5,540 bases of DNA from Oscillospiraceae bacterium (GCA_014796735.1 JAAVIG010000171.1:1-5540); one strand, 5' to 3'. Shown: positions 1-5,379, counted from the first letter of the stretch. Notes: generated by a model from the letters alone, not told the origin. Program-made: numbers and translations.

Positions 1-23
1 AAGTTTTTAATTGGATAATAGTA
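1..23. repeat. Left copy of terminal 23-bp direct repeat (half of a palindrome)
   Basis: These 23 bases are identical to 5515-5537. There they include the right arm of a perfect 18-bp inverted repeat plus four loop bases and one flanking base. The left arm of this copy would lie before base 1, so this is probably the right half of a third hairpin cut by the window edge. It lies just beyond the terminator of the minus-strand operon. The identity is seen directly; membership of a dispersed palindromic repeat family is inferred. Confidence 0.8.
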
Positions 24-35
24 AAATATAAAGCA

Positions 36-71
36 ATCGGCTTCCCCCGCGTTTTGGCGGGAGAAGCCGAT
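36..71 (-). terminator. Intrinsic terminator of the coiled-coil operon
   Basis: Bases 36-50 pair with 57-71 in a 15-bp stem with one C/A mismatch (45 against 62). The loop is six bases, GTTTTG on the plus strand. Read on the minus strand the stem is followed by a T-rich stretch (TTTATATTTT at 32-23), whereas on the plus strand it is not, so it acts on minus-strand transcripts. It lies about 40 bp after the stop codon of the 113-817 gene, closing the three-gene operon. Confidence 0.88.
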
Positions 72-112
72 CATATTGAGGGCAGAAATTTATAAAATGA
101 CATAGGAGATAC

Positions 113-817
113 TCACATAAGCAAGGTAGTATAAAAAGACATATCGTTTTCGTTTTCTTCCTTTTTGCTTTCGCTGCTGTTATTTTCCGCCTGAATTTGA
201 GAAGCTTTCTGCTGTGCCTGCTGCAAAAGGGCTTCCACCTTGGCTATTTCATCGTCGTCGCACATATTTTGCTCTTTTCCGCGTTTAACGTCGGACATAT
301 CCGTGTTGAGCATGGAAATTACCATTTGTATCTGTGCGGGATTTTTTGCCGCCGCGATCTGCCTCATACGCTTCCCCTCGTTAACCGCCACCTTGCCGCC
401 GTAAGTCTCCGTTTCCATTTCGCCGTTTTCGTCAATGGTTATCTTCATTCCCTGATAGCCTTCAATGTTTTCTTCCGCGTTTTCCGCCATTTCATCGGCG
501 GCGGAAAGATTGTCAAACAGCTTTTGAAGCTCGTTTTCGTCCTTAAGGCAGCGGCTTAAGTAGCTGCCCGAGATCTGAGTCATTCCCTTTGCAACGGTTT
601 TAAAGTTGTTTTTGAGGTAGCTCATCAGCTCGTCTTTATTGCCGAATTTAAGTCCGGAGGCGTTGTTTTCGGCTTTCTCCTGCTCGGAAACCCGATTGTT
701 ACCGTTAGCGGAAGCATTTGCGTCATCGGCTTTCCTGTCGGGCTCGGCTTTGTCCGACTGTGTTTTCTTGAAATATTTATAGGGGTCATAGCTTATCCCC
801 AAACCGTTTATTGCCAT
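113..817 (-). CDS. Uncharacterised 234-residue protein, last gene of the coiled-coil operon
   Basis: No function can be assigned. The N-terminus (MAINGLGISYDPYKYFKK) is followed by a low-complexity charged linker (about 19-55). Next comes a probably helical domain (about 57-112, with KNNFKTVAKGMTQISGSYL), a short strand-like stretch (MKITIDENGEMETETYGG, 124-141), and a C-terminal part with a helical Gln/Ala-rich segment (about 189-212) and a Glu/Asn/Ser-rich tail ending MSFYTTLLM. No signal peptide or membrane segment is visible. The start is firm because AGGAGG at 825-830 lies 7 bp upstream. The gene begins 39 bp after the FlxA-like gene and precedes the 36-71 terminator. The middle part brings to mind the uncharacterised clostridial DUF6033 family, but that is a weak recollection, not an identification. 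Its job is probably tied to its two operon partners. Confidence 0.85.
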   Translation of the reverse strand: MAINGLGISYDPYKYFKKTQSDKAEPDRKADDANASANGNNRVSEQEKAENNASGLKFGNKDELMSYLKNNFKTVAKGMTQISGSYLSRCLKDENELQKLFDNLSAADEMAENAEENIEGYQGMKITIDENGEMETETYGGKVAVNEGKRMRQIAAAKNPAQIQMVISMLNTDMSDVKRGKEQNMCDDDEIAKVEALLQQAQQKASQIQAENNSSESKKEENENDMSFYTTLLM

Positions 818-856
818 TTTAAGACCTCCTTTCCCGTTGATCGTATGTACTTTCGC

Positions 857-1597
857 TCACGCTTTATCCTCAAAATCGTTTTCCTCGTCCTTATCTTCGA
901 TCCGGTTGCCGTCCTTGTCGTACATACCCTTTGTTTTGATCTCCTTTTCTTCCTCTTCTTTTTCCTTAACGCTTTCTTTATCTTTTTCGTAAATAGCGTC
1001 TGCGTCGGACTCAGCGGCATTTTTAAGCGCGCCGTCGGCTTCGCCTAAAACCTCGGCGTGAGCGGCGGCGGTGTTCTTAACGCCCTTGTTGACCTTATCA
1101 AGCTCCGACTGCTTTGCGGTAATGTCCGCCCCTCTGGCCTTATCTATCTCGATCTCGGCGGTAAGCTCTCTCGCTCTGCCGCGAAGCTTTGTATTAAGAC
1201 TGCTTAATTTGTCGGCGGTGCCGAGAGCGTTGGAAGCGGAGATAAGCGCGCCTGCGGAAGCAGTGGAAAAGCCGCCCGCTTTTGCGTTTTCTTCCTTTGT
1301 TTCGGCTTCGGCCGCCGTCTTTTGGGAATTTTCCTTTGAAGCTTGCTTTTCCTTGCGTATTTCCATCTGTCTTTGCCTTATCTGAGCGTTTAAGTCGGAG
1401 ATCTGCTGCTGTATCTGCTGCTTCTTTTCGGTTTTGGTTTTGGGGTCCATTTCCTCGTTTTCCGCAAGCTGCTGAAGCTGTTTTCTGAGCTCGTCTATCT
1501 GACTTTGCGCGTTTTTGATAACGGGGTCGTCTCCCTGCTGCTTGTTCACCTGCCGGTACGCAGCGGTGTTTTGTGATTGTACTCCCGAAATATTCAT
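857..1597 (-). CDS. FlxA-like coiled-coil protein
   Basis: A 246-residue, very hydrophilic protein. Residues about 22-85 match the FlxA-like pattern: DDPVIKNAQSQIDELRKQLQ, a short acidic turn (ENEEMDPKT), then a second Gln-rich helix (QQIQQQISDLNAQIRQRQ). Together these suggest a helical hairpin coiled coil. An Ala/Ser/Gly patch (about 107-127) is followed by a second helical region (about 130-175) and a strongly acidic/lysine-rich tail (about 196-246) with a DKDGNRIED loop. No signal peptide or membrane segment is seen. The founding member, E. coli FlxA, is a prophage gene under flagellar sigma factor control, but its biochemical role is unknown, so the name implies no activity. The start is supported by AAAGGA (about 1607-1612) 9 bp upstream. 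Only 23 bp separate it from the preceding gene, so the two are co-transcribed. No flagellar gene is in view. Confidence 0.85.
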   Translation of the reverse strand: MNISGVQSQNTAAYRQVNKQQGDDPVIKNAQSQIDELRKQLQQLAENEEMDPKTKTEKKQQIQQQISDLNAQIRQRQMEIRKEKQASKENSQKTAAEAETKEENAKAGGFSTASAGALISASNALGTADKLSSLNTKLRGRARELTAEIEIDKARGADITAKQSELDKVNKGVKNTAAAHAEVLGEADGALKNAAESDADAIYEKDKESVKEKEEEEKEIKTKGMYDKDGNRIEDKDEENDFEDKA

Positions 1598-1620
1598 AAT
1601 GTTCTGTCCTTTCGTTTATA

Positions 1621-2130
1621 TTATACGGTAACGGAGAATTTGACACCCGTGTTGGCGGGTATTACAACTCCGTCTTTTGTGTAGGTGACGGGTGCTGACG
1701 GATCGGCGTGGGTCTGTGCCGCTTCGGCTGTTGATTCGGCGGCTTCGAGGGGATTGTCAAGCTCGGTTTTGGCCTCCTCCGACGTATTCTGAGCGGCATT
1801 GACGGCGGCCTCCGCGGCGTTTTCGCCCTTTCTCGCTTCCTCGATCCTCTTTTCCGTTTCCTTGCGGTTTTCCTTGAGTCTTTGCTCCAGTTCTTCGCGT
1901 TCAAGCTGCGCCTTTTCCTTTGCTTCGACGGCTTCCTGCTTTAAGCCCTCGTCCGCTTTTGCCTTATGCTCCCACGCGTCGTCGCTGCAATTTTCGACAT
2001 AGCCCATAGCGCGCTTCATTACAGCCGTATCACCGCGGGCGCGGGCTTCCTTGTACACCTTCATAGGAGTGCGTATTTCCTTCATGGCAACGTTTGCGCC
2101 GATAAGCCCCTCTGCTGTTCTTGCTATCAT
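1621..2130 (-). CDS. Ala/Glu-rich coiled-coil protein, first gene of the LytTR-linked operon
   Basis: I do not recognise a named family. The 169-residue product has a conserved-looking N-terminal part (MIARTAEGLIGANVAMKEIR, then a helical stretch with VYKEARARGDTAVMKRAMGY to about residue 44). A long charged helix rich in Lys/Glu/Ala runs over about 52-103 and looks like a coiled coil. An Ala/Glu linker (about 104-140) leads to a short, probably beta, C-terminus (PVTYTKDGVVIPANTGVKFSVTV, 147-169). There is no signal peptide or membrane helix, so it is cytoplasmic or exported without a classical leader. AAAGGAG (about 2137-2143) lies 6 bp before the ATG. The gene is 98 bp downstream of the kinase gene, with LytTR-type direct repeats in between, and 23 bp before the FlxA-like gene. 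It therefore appears to lead a regulated three-gene operon. Confidence 0.82.
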   Translation of the reverse strand: MIARTAEGLIGANVAMKEIRTPMKVYKEARARGDTAVMKRAMGYVENCSDDAWEHKAKADEGLKQEAVEAKEKAQLEREELEQRLKENRKETEKRIEEARKGENAAEAAVNAAQNTSEEAKTELDNPLEAAESTAEAAQTHADPSAPVTYTKDGVVIPANTGVKFSVTV

Positions 2131-2155
2131 GGTGGTCTCCTTTATTTTTTATTAC

Positions 2156-2181
2156 TGTATATTTATTCGGCAGCCGATCAA
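2156..2181 (-). promoter_or_regulatory. Weak candidate promoter of the coiled-coil operon
   Basis: Minus-strand candidates include TTGATC (2176-2181) with TACAGT (2154-2159) at a 16-bp spacing, each 4/6 to consensus, or TATACA at 2156-2161. Neither is strong. A poor core promoter would fit one that depends on an activator bound to the adjacent direct repeats (2195-2227). No terminator hairpin with a T-run is seen between the kinase stop codon and this point, so read-through from the kinase gene may also supply transcripts. The exact elements are uncertain. Confidence 0.35.
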
Positions 2182-2194
2182 AAAAGTTTAGCGT

Positions 2195-2227
2195 TTTGGC
2201 GTGAACGGAAGATTTTTCGGCGCGAAA
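2195..2227 (-). promoter_or_regulatory. Predicted LytTR operator B (tandem direct repeats)
   Basis: Two 12-bp direct repeats, TTTGGCGTGAAC at 2195-2206 and TTCGGCGCGAAA at 2216-2227, match at 9 of 12 positions and start exactly 21 bp apart. The first repeat matches 11 of 12 positions of the repeat at 4513-4524, upstream of the regulator gene. Paired direct repeats about two helical turns apart, on one DNA face, are typical of AgrA/ComE-type LytTR binding sites. The site overlaps no gene (the kinase stop codon is at 2229) and lies upstream of the coiled-coil operon. Binding by the adjacent regulator is inferred. Confidence 0.65.
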
Positions 2228-2228
2228 T

Positions 2229-3710
2229 TCACTTTTTTAAAGCAGAGTCGGTATTAAGCATGACAGTCAATGTAAAAATCCGCTCCCCGTCTTTTTTTAC
2301 GGTTGAAATATCAATATCCCCCATATATTTTTCCGCCGTGCGCCTGATGTTAGAAAGCCCGAGTCCGTGTGAATCGGGATTTTTCTTTGAGGTCAGCGGA
2401 AGTCCCGTTTCTCCGCCCAATTCTATTTCCCCCGAAAAATTATTTTCGCTTTCGATAAAAAACAAATTTCCCTTTGTGTAGGAGCGCAGAAAAATGTAAG
2501 GCTCCATAAGTCCTTCACAGGCTTCCACAGCGTTCTCCAAGGCATTGTTCAGAATGATTCCCATGTCGTAAACGTCAATATTTCCTTTTACGGGGAAGGA
2601 AAAATCCGACATAAAGCTTATCCCCCTTTTTTCCGCCTCCATACCTTTCTGATGTACGATAATATCCGTTATGGGATTTCCCGTGTTAAAGGAAAAATCA
2701 AGCCTGTCCACCGTTTCGGTCATTTTCCCGATATAGTCCTCCACAATCGGATCGTCCTTTCCCAAAACTTTTTTCACATACATGGATATATCGGTAATAT
2801 GATTTTTCATGTCGTGCCTGAGCCCTCTTATATCCGAATAAATATCCTGCATCTCCTTTATTTCGCTTTCCATTCGGGATATCTGGCTCTCCAGAAGATC
2901 CCGCTTGTTTTTCTCCTCGTTGTATTCCACCAAGCTCTGAAACAGTATGACCGAAGCGATATTTGTACCCAAAAGCAAAAAATCCACAAATGGGATAAAG
3001 AATATTGTAACAGGCACCACGTCAAAAATGTCCGAATATATTTCCGGCTTTTCGGTAAATTCCATCATTCTGACAGTAATTGAAATGCAGAGGGACGCCG
3101 CTAAGGGGAAAATAAGGAAAACGCTTTCCTTTCGCTGTAAGCGGTGATCCTTTTTCCGAAAGCTTTTCTTTATTATACTTAAATACAATTTCAGCATGAG
3201 AATAAATCCGACCGCGGCAATAACCGATGTGACCGCATTCAAGACGAAAAGCACTATGTGCCCGTACTCGATCAGAAATTGCTCGGAGTCCATTTCAGCT
3301 ATTTCCGCAATGCCGTAAAGTATGTCTATGTGGGTATCTCCCATGATACGGTAAACCAACACCGAAATAATGGAAAGCGTAAGTGTCCTTCCCACTAAAA
3401 AGCTGAACACGGTAAACCAATTTATTGCCCCGCCGTTATGAAACAGCAGCCTTTGGAGTATCATCAGAAACACGATCTTAAGGACGGTGCAGATTATATT
3501 CTGAAACACATTCACCGTGTTAAAGGCATAATACAGCGCCAGCGCGCCCAAAATATATATAATATGCCACACCGCAGAGGTGGAGCGTCTGTTATTTTTT
3601 TCTTTAAGAAAGCTTCGTGTGTAGCTCAGACAAAGGGCGGAGCTTGCCGCGCAGCGCACGACAAGCATTACGGCACTGAGGATCTCATAGCAGTAACTCA
3701 TATTATACAT
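2229..3710 (-). CDS. AgrC-like sensor histidine kinase (GHKL ATPase type)
   Basis: The 493-residue membrane sensor kinase should phosphorylate the LytTR regulator encoded just upstream. The N-terminal half holds about six or seven hydrophobic segments (roughly 9-30, 47-65, 70-90, 98-120, 150-177, 197-213 and 231-258), the polytopic sensor layout of AgrC-like kinases. A coiled-coil linker (about 260-293) leads to the H-box GLRHDMKNH, with His299 the expected phosphoacceptor. The GHKL ATPase domain shows the N-box LNNALENAVEAC (386-397, Asn393) and the G-box HGLGLSNIRR (448-457). The chosen ATG overlaps the regulator stop codon by 8 bp (ATGTATAA) and has GGGAGG (3722-3727) 11 bp upstream. The next Met, residue 4, is worse placed. 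Overlap implies translational coupling. There is no agrB or agrD homologue nearby, so the ligand is unknown. Confidence 0.95.
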   Translation of the reverse strand: MYNMSYCYEILSAVMLVVRCAASSALCLSYTRSFLKEKNNRRSTSAVWHIIYILGALALYYAFNTVNVFQNIICTVLKIVFLMILQRLLFHNGGAINWFTVFSFLVGRTLTLSIISVLVYRIMGDTHIDILYGIAEIAEMDSEQFLIEYGHIVLFVLNAVTSVIAAVGFILMLKLYLSIIKKSFRKKDHRLQRKESVFLIFPLAASLCISITVRMMEFTEKPEIYSDIFDVVPVTIFFIPFVDFLLLGTNIASVILFQSLVEYNEEKNKRDLLESQISRMESEIKEMQDIYSDIRGLRHDMKNHITDISMYVKKVLGKDDPIVEDYIGKMTETVDRLDFSFNTGNPITDIIVHQKGMEAEKRGISFMSDFSFPVKGNIDVYDMGIILNNALENAVEACEGLMEPYIFLRSYTKGNLFFIESENNFSGEIELGGETGLPLTSKKNPDSHGLGLSNIRRTAEKYMGDIDISTVKKDGERIFTLTVMLNTDSALKK

Positions 3711-4422
3711 TTACTATCCCGCCTCCCTTTGCGTACCTTAAATATGCCTTTACAAAATCCGAATACTTTTTTTTGGCAAGCAGCAGCTTATCCCCGTTTA
3801 CCACCGTTATTTCGTCAAAGCCGTAGGAGCATATGCTCTCCATATTCACAAGAAAGCAGCGGTGACAGCGGTAAAAGCTTCCGCCTAACCTGCTTTCCAA
3901 GTCCTCCATTTTCCCGTAGGCGGGGAAAACCCCGTTTTTTGTGTGATAGATCGCTTTTTTGTTGCTGCTCTCAACATAGTAAATATCACGGAGGAACAGC
4001 TTTTGTTGAACGCCGCCGGACTTCACCATAATATAGCCGTCGTTTTTTTCAAAATTGATCTCCTTTGCCGCGCGGGAAAAAACACGGGAAAATTTTTCAC
4101 CGTCTATGGGCTTTATAAGATAGTGAAAGGCGTTTACGTCAAAGGCTTCCTCCATATAATCCTTAAAGGCGGTAATAAAGATAATTACGTTTTTTTTGCT
4201 TCCTTTTTTCTCCTGCCGCTCACTTATGCTTTTTGCGGCCTCTAACCCCGAAAGGTTTTTCATGGCAATATCGAGAAAAATTATATCGTACTCCTCGACG
4301 GAGGCGGTTATTTCCTCGCCCGAAGAAAAAAAGTCTATTCTTGCACCGTCCGATTGCCTTTTTATTAAATCGGCAATTTCAAGGCGGGTATTGTCGCTGT
4401 CATCGCAAATCGCTATTTTCAT
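3703..4422 (-). CDS. LytTR-family response regulator (AgrA/LytR type)
   Basis: A 239-residue two-domain transcription regulator. The receiver domain (about 1-120) has the acidic pair Asp7-Asp8 in MKIAICDD, phosphoacceptor Asp51 in FLDIAM, Thr84 in FITAF and Lys104-Pro105. The C-terminal LytTR DNA-binding domain (about 130-235) contains DIYYVESSNKKAIYHT and the hallmark FYRCHRCFLVN (183-193). Start choice: the reading frame stays open to 4632, but MKIAICDD is where receiver domains begin, and AAGGAAA at 4431-4437 lies 8 bp before this ATG. It leads an operon with the kinase, overlapping it by 8 bp. A TATAAT promoter and paired direct repeats upstream suggest that it regulates itself. It is the likely binder of the matching repeats at 2195-2227, upstream of the coiled-coil operon. 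Confidence 0.96.
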   Translation of the reverse strand: MKIAICDDSDNTRLEIADLIKRQSDGARIDFFSSGEEITASVEEYDIIFLDIAMKNLSGLEAAKSISERQEKKGSKKNVIIFITAFKDYMEEAFDVNAFHYLIKPIDGEKFSRVFSRAAKEINFEKNDGYIMVKSGGVQQKLFLRDIYYVESSNKKAIYHTKNGVFPAYGKMEDLESRLGGSFYRCHRCFLVNMESICSYGFDEITVVNGDKLLLAKKKYSDFVKAYLRYAKGGGIVNV

Positions 4423-4430
4423 TGCTTGCT

Positions 4431-4437
4431 TTTCCTT
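4431..4437 (-). promoter_or_regulatory. Ribosome binding site fixing the regulator start
   Basis: AAGGAAA on the minus strand lies 8 bp upstream of the ATG at 4422. This favours the MKIAICDD start over an in-frame ATG at 4468-4470, which would sit almost at the predicted transcription start, and over the far start at 4632, which lies upstream of the promoter. Confidence 0.7.
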
Positions 4438-4451
4438 TTGATAAACTGGTT

Positions 4452-4463
4452 TTTGTGCACAAA
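4452..4463. promoter_or_regulatory. Perfect 12-bp palindrome in the regulator 5' leader
   Basis: TTTGTGCACAAA is an exact inverted repeat without a spacer. It lies between the predicted -10 box (4480-4485) and the ribosome binding site of the response regulator. The position would suit a repressor operator just downstream of the transcription start. No binding protein can be named, and a short palindrome may be chance. Confidence 0.3.
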
Positions 4464-4479
4464 GCTCCATATTAACTTT

Positions 4480-4508
4480 ATTATACCGCGATTTGAAATT
4501 ATTTTCCA
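4480..4508 (-). promoter_or_regulatory. Sigma-A-like promoter of the regulator-kinase operon
   Basis: On the minus strand a perfect TATAAT (4480-4485) is preceded at 17 bp by TGGAAA (4503-4508), 4/6 to the -35 consensus. Transcription would start near 4473, giving a leader of about 50 bases. The paired direct repeats end 4 bp upstream of this -35 box, a typical activator position that would compensate for the weak -35. Confidence 0.68.
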
Positions 4509-4512
4509 GTGC

Positions 4513-4545
4513 TTTGGCGTGAAATAATGTGATTTGGGTGTGAAA
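4513..4545 (-). promoter_or_regulatory. Predicted LytTR operator A (tandem direct repeats)
   Basis: TTTGGCGTGAAA at 4513-4524 and TTGGGTGTGAAA at 4534-4545 match at 10 of 12 positions and start exactly 21 bp apart. On the minus strand they read TTTCACRCC-type repeats directly upstream of the -35 box of the regulator operon. The same motif pair with the same 21-bp register recurs at 2195-2227. Autoregulation by the LytTR protein is inferred from this architecture. The divergent toxin-antitoxin promoter begins only 21 bp away and could also feel it. Confidence 0.7.
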
Positions 4546-4566
4546 CACGGAAAATCGGTTATGTTC

Positions 4567-4595
4567 TTGACTTTCTGATAAAGTTATGATAAAAT
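4567..4595 (+). promoter_or_regulatory. Extended -10 promoter of the toxin-antitoxin operon
   Basis: TTGACT (4567-4572, 5/6 to the -35 consensus) is followed after 17 bp by TAAAAT (4590-4595, 5/6 to the -10 consensus). The TG of an extended -10 is present at 4587-4588. Transcription should begin near 4602, about 22 bp before the antitoxin ATG. Confidence 0.78.
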
Positions 4596-4604
4596 CAAGA
4601 TAAA
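4577..4604 (+). promoter_or_regulatory. Three GATAAA repeats in 11-bp register, candidate antitoxin operator
   Basis: GATAAA occurs at 4577-4582, 4588-4593 and 4599-4604, exactly 11 bp apart. The copies cover the spacer, the -10 box and the predicted start region of the toxin-antitoxin promoter. Helically phased repeats there would let a Phd/YefM-type antitoxin, alone or with the toxin, block RNA polymerase. TTATGATAA at 4584-4592 also has dyad symmetry. Autoregulation is typical of the family; the specific site is inferred. Confidence 0.5.
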
Positions 4605-4623
4605 GAAAGGAGCGATTATTGAT

Positions 4624-4887
4624 ATGATCCAAATCAGACCCGTATCGGATTTAAGAAATAAATTTCCCGAAATAGAAAGTGTTGTGAATGAAGGACAGCC
4701 CGTATATCTTACCAAAAACGGCTACGGCGCAATGGTTGTTATGAGCATTGAGCAGTATTCAAAATTGACGGGCGATATTGAGGCAAGGCTGGACGAGGCA
4801 GACAGAGCTGCCGAAAAATCGGATAACCGCTTTTCTCATGAGGAGGTCTTTGAAAACGTGCGCAGGAGATTGGGTGGAGATGTATAA
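4624..4887 (+). CDS. Type II antitoxin, Phd/YefM family
   Basis: This 87-residue protein should neutralise the RelE/ParE-type toxin encoded next to it and repress the shared promoter. Residues 1-50 show the Phd/YefM DNA-binding fold: IRPVSDLRNKFPEIE, then the pattern QPVYLTKNGYGAMVVMSIEQY. The C-terminal stretch (about 52-87, DIEARLDEADRAAEK onward) is charged and probably disordered until it wraps the toxin, as usual in the family. Length is normal. AAAGGAG at 4606-4612 lies 11 bp before the ATG, a slightly long spacing. It is transcribed from the 4567-4595 promoter, divergent from the regulator-kinase operon. The gene order, antitoxin first, is standard. Confidence 0.95.
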   Translation: MIQIRPVSDLRNKFPEIESVVNEGQPVYLTKNGYGAMVVMSIEQYSKLTGDIEARLDEADRAAEKSDNRFSHEEVFENVRRRLGGDV

Positions 4888-5182
4888 GCTTCGTTATCTT
4901 CCGCTTTTTGAAAATGACTTGTATGAAGCGACTTCTTATATTGCAAATGTGCTTAACAATCCGCAGGCTGCTGAAAGACTTTTGAAAGAAACGGAAAAGG
5001 CAATATCGGAAAGACTAAAAATGCCGCTGTCCTTTGAGCCGTTCCACTCCGTTAAGGAAAGAAAGGATGTTTATTATCGAATATATGTCGGTAATTATAC
5101 CGTTTTTTATGTGGTGATAGGTGATGTAATGGAAGTGAGACGCTTTGTGTACAGCGGACGTGACTTTGACAGATTACTATAG
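4880..5182 (+). CDS. Type II toxin, RelE/ParE family
   Basis: A 100-residue toxin, the usual size for the RelE/ParE superfamily, apparently intact. The N-terminal helices (MYKLRYLPLFENDLYEATSY, and a second helix about 27-46) precede the diagnostic beta sheet YYRIYVGNYTVFYVV (65-79) and EVRRFVYSGRDF (85-96). Members either cut mRNA on the ribosome (RelE) or poison gyrase (ParE); the sequence alone does not decide between them. The start was set at 4880 because the protein then begins like other family members, AGGAG (4864-4868) lies 11 bp upstream, and the ATG overlaps the antitoxin stop codon by 8 bp (ATGTATAA), implying coupled translation. An earlier in-frame ATG at 4778 lies deep inside the antitoxin and adds 34 unrelated residues. 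Confidence 0.94.
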   Translation: MYKLRYLPLFENDLYEATSYIANVLNNPQAAERLLKETEKAISERLKMPLSFEPFHSVKERKDVYYRIYVGNYTVFYVVIGDVMEVRRFVYSGRDFDRLL

Positions 5183-5185
5183 TTT

Positions 5186-5213
5186 AATCCCGACTGCAAA
5201 TACGGTCGGGATT
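5186..5213 (+). terminator. Terminator of the toxin-antitoxin operon
   Basis: AATCCCGAC (5186-5194) pairs perfectly with GTCGGGATT (5205-5213). Two more inner pairs, one a wobble, leave a 6-base loop. It starts 4 bp after the toxin stop codon. The following T-run is short (ATTTCAG), so termination may be incomplete, with stronger hairpins downstream acting as a backup. Confidence 0.7.
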
Positions 5214-5263
5214 TCAGTCTGTATAAAAAGTCAAAAGTTATAAATTTCGGAGGGAAAAGAGGC

Positions 5264-5294
5264 TTGGAGAAAAACCGTCAGGGTTTTTCTCCAA
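5264..5294. repeat. Perfect 13-bp hairpin H1
   Basis: TTGGAGAAAAACC (5264-5276) pairs without mismatch with GGTTTTTCTCCAA (5282-5294) around the 5-base loop GTCAG. It lacks a following T-run on the plus strand, so it is not a clean terminator. It is the first of a series of hairpins filling 5264-5536, where no gene is credible. Confidence 0.75.
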
Positions 5295-5310
5295 ATTTAG
5301 ATCATAGCCT

Positions 5311-5352
5311 AAAAATCGAGGTGGAGCAAAGCTCCGCCCGATTTTTGTTTTT
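5311..5352 (+). terminator. Long hairpin H2 with T-runs, terminator-like
   Basis: AAAAATCG (5311-5318) pairs with CGATTTTT (5339-5346). Beyond a single bulged A the stem continues as GGTGGAGC with GCTCCGCC (5320-5327 and 5331-5338, one G-T wobble) around the loop AAA. It is followed by GTTTTT (5347-5352). This is the best intrinsic terminator downstream of the toxin gene on the plus strand. The A-run on its left means it could also stop minus-strand transcripts. Confidence 0.65.
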
Positions 5353-5379
5353 GGCGGCTTGACGACAAAAACGGCGTCA

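Noticed and set aside
926..961. EF-hand-like loop (DKDGNRIED) near the FlxA-like C-terminus
   Set aside because: The loop lacks the Gly at position 6 and has Ile one place early, and it is a single copy in an acidic low-complexity tail. A calcium-binding claim is not supported.
1052..1066. A further GGCGTGA-like match to the LytTR repeat
   Set aside because: It is a single copy inside the FlxA-like coding region with no partner 21 bp away.
2167..2177. TCGGC-A-GCCGA dyad before the coiled-coil operon as a terminator
   Set aside because: The central loop is too small for a stable RNA hairpin of full length, leaving four pairs. Read on the minus strand it is not followed by a T-run.
2652..3083. 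143-codon plus-strand frame opposite the kinase
   Set aside because: Antisense to a clear kinase domain, with no ribosome binding site or family-like sequence. The frame at 3438-4031 was rejected on the same grounds.
4422..4470. Alternative in-frame regulator start at 4470 (MELCAQKPV...)
   Set aside because: It would start within about 3 bases of the predicted transcription start and has no ribosome binding site.
4423..4632. N-terminal extension of the response regulator to 309 residues
   Set aside because: The extra 70 residues precede the conserved receiver start, cover the predicted promoter and operator, and even run into the antitoxin start. A good ribosome binding site supports 4422.
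4778..4879. Longer toxin start inside the antitoxin gene
   Set aside because: It adds 34 residues without family resemblance. The overlap start at 4880 has a ribosome binding site and the normal family length.
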